Part shown: in pieces, positions 1 through 6,975 of the stretch
Layout: each line of letters starts with the position of its first letter
Numbering within the stretch: position 1 is the stretch's first letter
Assembly (NCBI GenBank): GCA_003990745.1
Contig: RBNI01005688.1
Coordinates: 1-12,253, forward strand
Direction of reading: 5' to 3'
DNA: 12,253 nt
From: Jimgerdemannia flammicorona
Lineage: Eukaryota > Mucoromycota > Endogonomycetes > Endogonales > Endogonaceae
Position numbers and translations under genes: made by a program
The notes under the pieces: model-generated
What the model was told of the DNA's origin: nothing
Seen by the model: the letters and a program-made list of their open reading frames with translations, nothing else
The model's database searches: none

Positions 1-2
1 AA

Positions 3-1463
3 GACAGCCCCCTGATGAACTTCCTTCAATTCTGCCAAGACCCAGAGGCCGAGATTCCAGAACCCATGAGGCAAATGGCCAAGAGATTCACCTACCATGA
101 TGGACTTATCTACAGGGACTATGACAGAGTGGTTGTACCCAACAATGATACTCTGCGACTCAAGATCATGCAGGAACTCCATGATACCCCTGCAGCAGAA
201 CACTTTGGTTTCAAAAAGACCTACAACCTCCTCTCAAGAGAGTTCTACTGGCCAAAGATAACCAAGGATATCAAAGACATTGTGGTCTCATGCGAGATGT
301 GCCAAAGGTTCAAAAGTGGTAACAAGCTACCAGCAGGACTCCTGCAACCCTTGCCTTTCCCGAGTCACAATTGGGACCAGATTGCAATGGACTTCATTGT
401 CCAACTCCCCAAGACCAAGGCAGGATAGGATGCCATCGTGGTATTCGTGGATCGCCTAAGTAAACAAGCTCATTTTGCACCCACCAAGACCACTGCTACA
501 GCACCAGAGATTGCCGAGATTTTTCTCAACCAAGTATTCAGGCTATATGGCATGCCTAGCACCATTGTATCTGACCGAGATGCCAAGTTCACAAGCAATT
601 TCTGGAAGGCATTCTTCTCCCTCCATGGAACCAAGCTGAAGTTCTCTACTACCTACCACCCTCAGACTGATGATCAAACCAAGTGAACCAATAGGACTCT
701 CAAACAGATGCTTAGCATTTTCTGCTGTTACAAGCAAAATGATTGGGACAAGTACCTAGCCCATGCTGAGTTTGCCTATAATAACAGTAAGCAAACCTCT
801 ACAAAGAAGACTCCATTCTTCCTGAACCATGGTCAACACCCAAGGACCCCTAGTACTACCATGAAATCAGCAGTCCCAGCAGCCCAAGATTTGGCCAAGA
901 CCATTTCTGACCTTACGCAAATGACAAGAGATGCTCTCATAGAAGCACAAGATTACCAGACCATGTACGTGAACTTGAAGCGAAGAGAAGCCTCCTACAA
1001 TATTAGTAATATGGTCATGCTTAGAACAGACCACCTCCACCCTGATACCCTGGCATAACAACTAGCCAAGAAACTCCGTGCTAGAAGAATTAGACCTTAC
1101 AAGATCATGGAAAAAATCAGCGAAGTCAACTACAAGTTGCAACTTCCCCACAATATCCGAGTACACCCAGTATTCCATATCAGCCAATTGGTGGACTACC
1201 ATGAAAACCCATTCCCCAAGCATACAGTTCCACCACCACTTCCAATTAGGATCAATGATCATGAGGAATTCGAAATTGAGGAAGTACTTGACCACAAGGT
1301 CCGCAAATATCCTAAAACAGTCAAGCGCTTTTTCCTGATCAAGTGGAAGGGTTACCCAACCCATGATGCCACCTGGGAAAAAGAAGAAGCCCTGAAGAAT
1401 GCACACGAAGCCCTCCAGGACTACATAGAAACACTCACCCCCCAGCAAAGGAAGGAACTATAG
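3..1463 (+). pseudogene. pol: Ty3 pol 3' end: integrase with chromodomain, broken by stops
   Basis: The frame is open at the left edge and ends at a natural stop at 1461-1463. First comes the H2C2 zinc-binding domain, with the histidines in LHDTPAAEH (about 177-203) and the cysteines in CEMC (about 292-303). The DDE core follows: first Asp in MDF (390-392) and second Asp in SDRD (573-575). The third residue, 36 codons later at 681-683, is AAG (Lys) instead of Glu. Typical Ty3 sequence follows (AYNNS, then HPVFHISQL). A chromodomain lies at about 1260-1434; the aromatic-cage positions are Phe in EFEIE and Trp and Tyr in IKWKGY, which in the family bind methylated histone H3 and steer integration to heterochromatin. 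In-frame stops are TAG 426-428, TGA 684-686 and TAA 1056-1058, with no frameshift. It cannot encode a working integrase. Confidence 0.93.
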
Positions 1464-2114
1464 CTCTAAAATATAGGAGCACACAGTGAGCAGAAGGATA
1501 TCACATATTTATATCTGGAAACATATAATACCAAACATTGCAAAAAAAGGAACACTATGGATAACCAATAAGAAGATACCCAAGCAAAAGAACAATTTAG
1601 TACAGTACAGCAAAACACATTTGAACAACTCCATTTCATGCCACCTGTGTCATCTCCACTGGATGATGACAGACGCTTCATGTGAAACTTAGGAAAGCCG
1701 ACAACGTCGAAACCAGTCTAAGTCCATCTACATGACAGATATTGTTACTAGGAATTGCCTCGGATTACAAGAAAAGTCTATTTCCGAGAGGTTCGAACCC
1801 CCAGCCGCGACAATGGGAGCCCTCGCCCTAGACAAGGATGGCCAGTCCTCGCAAATGCGCCAACCAGACAAAAAAAAATTGGACCAAGACCTGTTAACCC
1901 TGTGTAACCACAACTACAGGTGATGAGATCTTTGAAATCAGAATTTTCTCATGTGACCAGCACATGCTCCGCTTACAGCACAGGTCATGCATTTTGCCAG
2001 AAAGCGTGACCAAAGGAAGGTCACATCAGATGGGTGAATAAGTATAAATACCTAAGGTAAAAATACCCCGCAACCCTCATCCCCCTTTCCTCATAAAGAA
2101 AAGACAAGAAAAGA
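1464..2114. other. Spacer between pol and the extra reading frame
   Basis: About 650 bases with no supportable gene. The short open frames here (for example 1486-1692 and 1732-1923) have no recognisable motif and no codon structure worth calling. A perfect 10-bp palindrome GGTTCGAACC lies near 1791-1800 and resembles a pol III B box, but no tRNA can be folded around it. The right third holds the promoter-like region annotated separately. The spacer lies inside the Ty3 element because pol is on its left and the polypurine tract and LTR are on its right. Confidence 0.6.
1950..2050 (+). promoter_or_regulatory. Promoter-like region before the extra frame
   Basis: A TATA-like box TATAAATA (2043-2050) lies 65 bases before the ATG at 2115. 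Upstream are CATGTGACC (1950-1958) and an inverted repeat GTGACC (2006-2011), 7-base spacer, GGTCAC (2019-2024). The same three elements, CATGTGACC, AAGGTCAC and GTATAAATACC, occur in the same order in the 3' LTR (3006-3014, 3207-3214, 3282-3292). This suggests an internal promoter related in design to the LTR promoter. The motifs are seen directly; promoter activity is inferred. Confidence 0.4.
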
Positions 2115-2945
2115 ATGCCTGCTACCCGCCGCCAAACTGCCCGCTGTAGCCAGCCCCTCTCAAGCCAGGTTGACCACCTCTTTGGATACATCCAGGTCGC
2201 TATCCAAGGAAGGAACCGCCACTCAGAAGCCCTTGACCTCTCCAGCCAGGACCTGGGACACTATGTCCTCAACCGCCATGAAGTCATCAATAGAGCCTAC
2301 CTTGCAACCAGCCGCCTAGAGATCTGGCACAAATATGAGATTGGACATCAACTCCTCCAATGGGCAAAGGACCTGCCCATGGACCAAGTCTCTGATTGGA
2401 CCCACCTGGATGGAAGCGAGTAAAGACTTGCCAAGAAGGTCCATTGAATCATACACTATGTACCCTTTGCAATCCCAAACCTCAACTATGTTCAACTGAA
2501 AGATTTCCAGAACCTCTCCTTCTTCGAGGTTGACGAACTAGAGATCAAGGTAGCCCAAGAAGCCAATTCCTGGATCACCCCCAAGTCTACTGACTGTGAA
2601 CCCTACTGGAGCCCCCTCCTGAATGACAACCCTGACCAATGGCTCCAAGGCCTCTCTGATCTCTTTGAAGGACCACCTATCTGAATGGATATTCCCAGGT
2701 ATGAAGATCAAGAACCCTACTTGGATGGCCCCAACCGCATCAGATAGAGAACTCCTACACCAGCACCTATCCCAATGTAAGAACCATTTGCAGACCTCAT
2801 TGACTTCTCCATCCTGGACAGCGAGCCATCAGCAACCACCACCCCCCCTGCTACTGAAGAAGATGCCAACAACCCGGAGAAAGATTCTCCACCTTTCTCT
2901 CCCCTGGTTCTCAATTTCTCAATCAATGAGGACGTTGATTTCTAA
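2115..2945 (+). pseudogene. Degraded extra reading frame between pol and 3' LTR, unknown function
   Basis: A single frame of 276 codons plus stop runs from ATG 2115 to TAA 2943-2945, 11 bases before the LTR. It carries five premature stops: TAA 2421-2423, TGA 2445-2447, TGA 2682-2684, TAG 2745-2747 and TAA 2778-2780. There is no frameshift and the sequence between stops stays protein-like. The N-terminal third is basic at its start (MPATRRQTAR) and then predicted helical. The middle has regular charged and aromatic residues (for example NLSFFEVDELEIKVAQEA). The C-terminal third is Pro/Ser/Thr-rich and acidic, ending INEDVDF. No signal peptide, membrane segment, zinc knuckle, protease or nuclease motif is visible, so there is no support for an envelope or gag. 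The start was chosen because it follows a TATA-like box and the upstream frame is not protein-like. I do not recognise the family. Confidence 0.6.
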
Positions 2946-2956
2946 GGGGGGAAGGA
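2944..2956 (+). promoter_or_regulatory. Polypurine tract (plus-strand primer)
   Basis: AAGGGGGGAAGGA is 13 uninterrupted purines directly abutting the LTR start TG at 2957. In LTR retrotransposons such a tract resists RNase H and primes plus-strand DNA synthesis. It overlaps the last bases of the stop codon region of the extra frame. Confidence 0.88.
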
Positions 2957-3282
2957 TGTAATAGAATGAATGAGCAAACAGGTGGGATGCGATGAGACGA
3001 ATGAACATGTGACCTGGCAATGACATCATCATATGAGCGAGTGCAGCATACGAACGAACAAACGATGCAAACGAACAATGCGGAAAATGATATTTAGCTT
3101 ATCCCTGACAAACGGTGCTGCAGCAACAGTTGCCACAGTTGCTGATCATTGCCTAGTAATTGAGGTCCTGATCACAAAGATATTCTTTATCCAAAACCAT
3201 CTGACAAAGGTCACGATCACAAACCTCATTATAGTTACCGAATTAGTCACTCATACTTAGTCAGAAATCGTAGACCCACTTG

Positions 3283-3315
3283 TATAAATACCCCCCAGTT
3301 TCCATCCGAAATAAA
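3283..3315 (+). promoter_or_regulatory. LTR TATA-like box and polyadenylation signal
   Basis: TATAAATA at 3283-3290 is followed 20 bases later by AATAAA at 3310-3315. This close arrangement fits a U3/R core with transcription start and poly(A) signal near each other. The assignment is by motif only, and a second TATA-like sequence at 3466-3473 is an alternative. Confidence 0.5.
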
Positions 3316-3351
3316 TCAGTTTTAGTTCAGTCCTTGATACAAGAATCAAGT

Positions 3352-3372
3352 CCCCCCCCCCACACACACACA
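3352..3372. repeat. C-run plus CA microsatellite in the LTR
   Basis: Nine to ten consecutive C bases (3352-3361) run into six CA dinucleotides ending at 3372. It is a simple-sequence tract inside the LTR and likely length-variable between copies. Confidence 0.85.
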
Positions 3373-3562
3373 TTCCCCTGAGTCTTAGTAATGACATCTA
3401 AGTGACTCTAGTATTTCTGACTAAACTCCAGAAGCCTAGCTAACTTCTACCAGAACTGAGACCAGTATATAAATCCCCAAAGACTTAAGTAAAACCATTG
3501 AATCTGAATTCCAAGGCAAATTCAGTCTGTGCACAGCAAAGAACAAGACCCTTGAAATAGGG

Positions 3563-3624
3563 CACAAGAGAAAGACCTTTGAAAGATAAGGCACACAAGA
3601 GAAAGACCTTTGAAAGATAAGGCA
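3563..3624. repeat. Perfect 31-bp tandem duplication in the LTR
   Basis: Two identical, abutting 31-base units, 3563-3593 and 3594-3624, each begin CACAAGAGAAAGACC and end AAGGCA. A decayed related unit (ACAAGACCCTTGAAATAGGG) lies just upstream at about 3543-3562. Identity of the two units implies a recent duplication. Confidence 0.93.
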
Positions 3625-3764
3625 CTGCCGCTACAACTACTTAAAGCAAGCGCTTCCTCAACTGAAGGCTTCTTGGTACACATTGTGTACTAAGTCCCTA
3701 AGTAATAGTCCACTTCCCTAATTATCCAAAGGATAAGAGAGGGATAGAAGTGAGAGTTATTACA

Positions 3765-5967
3765 TCTACTGTCTCCCTAAGTGTCTTGACATCTGCTACA
3801 GACCCAAGTCCAACCACCATATCATCAGCAAAAGCCCCCACCTTCCACACTATACCATATATAGAGAGCTCTACAACCTTCTGGCGAATCCTATCCATCA
3901 ATGGCTCCAACAAAAGAGCATAGAGAATTAGGGACAGAGGGTCCCCCTGAGACACTCCTCTCCCCAAGGAAAATGCCAGACCACAGTGACTATTACACAT
4001 CAGTGCTGCCCAACTGCTCTCTAGTAGGTTCAACATAGAAGCCCGAAATCTTGGGGGAACACCAATTCGATCCAAAACCTTGTTCAGCCAAACCTGCTGT
4101 ACATGGTCATAGGCCTTCTCCTGGTCCAAAAAGACCAACCTTCCATCCAGTCCACAAGCCTGGGCCCCTTCAATGACACCATGCACCCATGCAGTCTCAT
4201 CCCTTATAAGTCTGCCCCCAACAAAGCCCTACTGCTCCTCCCCCAGCACCTGTTGGGCAACTTTCTGCAGCCTTGCAACAATCACCTTAGTCACCATCTT
4301 CCTGTCCATATCTAGAAGCATGATCAGTCTCCAGTTCTTCCAGTCTTCCCTCCTCCCCTTGTCTTTGTACAATAAGGCCACTAGCCCAAGGTCCTGCTCC
4401 CCAACCCACTCACCACTCTGAAGAATATGGTCACAGAGAGCAGCCATCTCACCCAAAACTCTGGGGACCTCTACCATCTTCTTCCAGAAGTCCTACAGTA
4501 ATCCATCCTCCCCTGATACTGTTCCAAGTTTAGTTGCTGTAAGGACACTCTGGATCTCCTCTCCTTGCACTGGTGAGATCAAGTCACCCAGTCTGTCTAC
4601 TATTGGCGGCCCCCACTCCTCTAGTGTGTCTGGAATCACCACCTCATCAGCACTCCCTTCTCCCTCACTCCACAAACCCTGCCATCTCATCTTCAGAACC
4701 CCTAAGATTTGTTGTATTCCATGCACCATGTCCCCATCGGCATCTAGGACCCCATCCCACCAATGTCACACTCTCCTAGCTTTGAGGAGTCTTGATAAGT
4801 ACCTAGTAGGCTGCTCATCCTCCTCAAGTCCCTGCCACTGTAGCCTAGCAGCCATACCTCACATATGAGTCTCCTCCTTCTCTCTTAACACCTGTTGCAG
4901 TTCCACTATCTCCAATTTTGCCCACTCTATCCTCCAATCCTCCACCCCATCTGAATTAAGCAAATCCACCCAATCTATTGCAATCTCCTCAGCCTGCTGG
5001 AAGCACACCTTGTGCACTTCCTCCTCTGTCTCCCCACTTCTCTACCAGCTTCTCCCCAATAAACCCTCATAGCCTCTTTCAATCTCATCCAATGGACTCA
5101 CACAGACAAACCCTCATGCCTCTAGGTACAGACCTTCGCCTGAATATCCTCTGCCCAAGAGGCCAACAACCCCTTCTTGGCCAGCAGGGAGGAGATAAGG
5201 CGCCAATGTCTGGGTCCATCTCCACTCCCCCCAAACTGCCCCTGCCCCAAAAGTCCCCAGTGATCAGACCACAGGCACCACTCTACCTCCAATGTCTTCC
5301 AAACATCAAACCCCCAACACTCGGCCATCAGAATCTAGTCAATCCTAGTATCCAGGCCATTCACCCAATGTGTGTAGACCCTGGTATTGCCCCACTATAT
5401 TCTGCCCATATCCCCTAAAGAGCTCAAGTTCTCCACATCCTTCCAAGCATCCAGACCTCCACTTCTCCCCCCTGCATTCCTCTCTCCATCAGTTCTGTCT
5501 AGATACTGATCCTGAACCATATTAAAGTCCCCACTGAGAACATCAACCCCTTTCTCCAAGAGAATACCCTCCTCTAGCAGCTCCTTAATCCATGCAATCC
5601 TCTCACCCCTAACTGCTGGACAATAGCAAGAGCCAACTCTCACTGACTCCCATCCTGGCCAATGCCAATCTCCCCAGACCAATCGATCCCCCCAGCTCCT
5701 GATTCCCTCCAAATCTCCCCTACCCTTCCTCACCAGAATTGCCACTTTTCCAAACCAAGCAGTAGCCCCACCCCATTCCCTAGTCCACTCTACCCAATTG
5801 TCCTCATCCTCACACCATATGTCTTGTAGTAAAAAGAGATCAGCCTTCAATCCCCTGAGCCAAGTAAAAATGTTCTTATGCCACCTTGCTCCCCTTAATC
5901 CATTCACATTCAGAGAGAAAATATTGGTTGTACTGTTCATAAGAAAAATATTATATAGTGATCCCAT
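3765..5967 (-). pseudogene. LINE-A ORF2: endonuclease and reverse transcriptase, truncated and broken
   Basis: The frame starts at ATG 5967 (or the second Met at 5940). The endonuclease shows SLNVNGL, LLQDIW (Asp codon at 5821-5823), SGDFNMV (GDFN at 5521-5532) and WSDHWG (SDH at 5260-5268). Stops lie at 5395-5397 and further on. Between about 5040 and 5121 the homology moves to another frame. That second frame continues with QPTRYLSRLLKARRV, GEDGLL, LGLVALLYKDKG, FLDQEKAYDHV (motif A), LGRGVSQGDPLS (motif B) and GAFADDMVVGLG (FADD at 3821-3832). Stops inside it include one replacing the Trp that LINE-B has at DGLPWEFW, and another after GEEQ. The sequence ends about 15 codons past FADD at the LTR junction. 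Catalytic aspartates survive, but the gene cannot make a full protein. Confidence 0.88.
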
Positions 5968-5970
5968 CCT

Positions 5971-6314
5971 CTACAAGTCTGCATTCAGCTCCTCCTGCAC
6001 CAAGTCCAAGTCATGTTCAGCAACTAGCTCCCTTTCGCCTGCCTCCTGTGCCTCCAACCCTCCCAGAAGTTCCACCATTGCCCCATCTTCTCTCTTCTCA
6101 AAGTCCTCACAATACTCCAGACAGACCTCCTGCCAGAGCTGCAAACTATGCAGGACCTTTCACTCAGACCAAACAGTTGGCTCCGCATCTAAGCCACCAG
6201 GATGGTGAGCTTCTCAAGTTTTGGAGGCCACAAATATAGGCTCCAAGGAGCGCCGACAGGTGTACCTCATCCCTTAGGTATAGGAGTCCCACCTGGTCTT
6301 TTCGGCGTAGCCAT
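5971..6314 (-). pseudogene. LINE-A ORF1 remnant with internal deletion
   Basis: Two pieces are visible. The start, from ATG 6314, reads MATPKRPGGTPIPKG and then meets a TGA; its MA start with purine at -3 parallels LINE-B ORF1, which begins MASQ. The end, in another frame, is an acidic stretch containing WQEVCLEYCEDFEKRED and EHDLDLVQEELNADL, terminating at TAG 5971-5973, three bases before the ORF2 ATG. Together they span only about 340 bases, against 1,815 for LINE-B ORF1, so most of the middle (including any nucleic-acid-binding domain) is missing. Calling the N-terminal piece ORF1 rests on position and a weak resemblance. Confidence 0.5.
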
Positions 6315-6355
6315 AGCTTCTAGTTTCAGCAAGTTACAAGGATTTCAAGAATTTC

Positions 6356-6803
6356 GGGGCAAAACGGGCAAAACAACACAGGCAAGATGGGCAAGATAGG
6401 CAACACGGGTAACACGGGCAACACGGGCAAGACAGGCAAGATGGGCAAGACAGCAAGACAGGTGATATGGGCAAGATGGGCAAAACCAGCAAAATGACAC
6501 AGGCAAGATTGGCAAGACGGGCAAAATGGGCAAGACGGGCAAGATGGGCAAAACGGGTAAAATGGGCAAGATGGGCAATACGGGCAAGATGGCAAGACAG
6601 GTGACATGGGCAAGATGGGCGATATGGGCAAGACAGACAAAATGGGCAAAATGATACAGGCAAGACCAGCAAAACGGGCAAGATGGGCAACACGGGCAAG
6701 ACGGCAAGACGGGCAACATGGGCAAGACAGGCAAAATGGGGAAAACGACAGGGCAAGACTGGCAAAATGGGCAAGATGGGCAACACAGGCAAGACAAGAT
6801 GGG
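6356..6803. repeat. Minisatellite with 9-bp core, about 49 units
   Basis: The tract is built from a degenerate GGCAAGATG unit, with variants ending ACG, ACA or AAATG, mostly in exact 9-base phase. Phase is broken at a few recurring points by an 8-base unit (GCAAGACA) or an inserted ACACA/ATACA. The block GCAAGACAGGTGAYATG recurs at 6453 and 6592, and a variant at 6704. The inserts recur near 6491, 6648 and 6742. Because the unit is a multiple of three and has no stop in any frame, long open frames appear on both strands; none is supported as a gene. It separates the two head-to-head LINEs. Confidence 0.95.
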
Positions 6804-6975
6804 AGGACTTCTTTTGCTTGAACCATTCGGAGAGAGCTAAGCCACACAGACATCTTTCAGCGAAAGACAACACGTTTTCAAGTTTTTATTTCGAATATAC
6901 TGGTGTACATTGTGCGGCGGGAGTCTACCTACAAGGCACAATAAGTTTCAAGGAAAACCGTCAAGTTTTGGCGAC

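Larger units (their letters stand above)
1..3764 (+). mobile_element. Ty3/Gypsy chromovirus, 3' portion, degraded
   Basis: This is the downstream part of an LTR retrotransposon read left to right. In order it has the pol end (zinc finger, integrase, chromodomain), a spacer, an extra reading frame, a polypurine tract and the 3' LTR. The integrase followed by a chromodomain is diagnostic of the chromovirus branch of Ty3/Gypsy. Gag, protease, reverse transcriptase, RNase H and the 5' LTR are absent and presumably lie left of the window. The right end is defined by the LTR terminal TATTACA at 3758-3764, immediately followed by reverse-strand LINE RT sequence. The copy is inactive: eight in-frame stops interrupt its two reading frames and the integrase catalytic glutamate is lost. 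Confidence 0.93.
2957..3764 (+). repeat. 3' LTR of the Ty3 element (808 bp)
   Basis: The LTR begins TGTAATA (2957-2963) directly after the polypurine tract and ends TATTACA (3758-3764), a perfect 7-bp terminal inverted repeat with canonical TG...CA ends. It contains a TATA-like box TATAAATA (3283-3290), a nearby AATAAA (3310-3315), a second TATATAAA (3466-3473), a C-run plus CA microsatellite and a 31-bp tandem duplication. The right boundary is independently fixed because reverse-strand LINE RT homology starts at 3765. The 5' LTR partner is outside the window, so LTR-LTR divergence cannot be judged. Confidence 0.88.
3765..6314 (-). mobile_element. LINE-A: decayed non-LTR retrotransposon, interrupted by the Ty3 element
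   Basis: Read right to left, this region holds an ORF1 remnant and then an ORF2 with APE-type endonuclease and reverse transcriptase, a standard two-ORF L1/Tad-type LINE. Homology stops abruptly at 3765, where the Ty3 LTR ends, so the 3' part of the LINE (rest of RT, C-terminus, 3' tail) should resume on the far side of the Ty3 element, left of the window. It is diverged from LINE-B in this window (roughly half the RT residues match by eye), so it is a different subfamily. Its leader of about 40 bases abuts the minisatellite. Confidence 0.88.

Noticed and set aside
1732..1923. Small + strand frame and a tRNA-like B box (GGTTCGAACC near 1791)
   Set aside because: The T-arm stem does not pair (A-C and A-A mismatches), there is no A box or acceptor stem at the right distance, and the frame has no coding features.
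2623..2961. 112-codon + strand frame overlapping the extra Ty3 frame
   Set aside because: It lies in another frame over the degraded 2115-2945 frame, whose translation is more protein-like. It also runs through the polypurine tract into the LTR.
3033..3260. 75-codon frame inside the LTR
   Set aside because: It lies wholly within the LTR upstream of its TATA-like box and has no recognisable motif.
4978..5418. 146-codon + strand Pro/Ser-rich frame
   Set aside because: It is antisense to LINE-A ORF2, whose endonuclease motifs (including WSDHWG) lie on the other strand here.
6356..6803. CRISPR-like array
   Set aside because: The repeats are contiguous 9-base units with no unique spacers, and the context is eukaryotic retrotransposons.
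6326..6873. Long reverse-strand frames encoding Cys/Pro/Leu-rich repeats (CPSCPSC, LPVLPIL)
   Set aside because: All three reverse frames are open over the same tract because the 9-bp unit contains no stop in any frame. This is minisatellite translation, not a protein.
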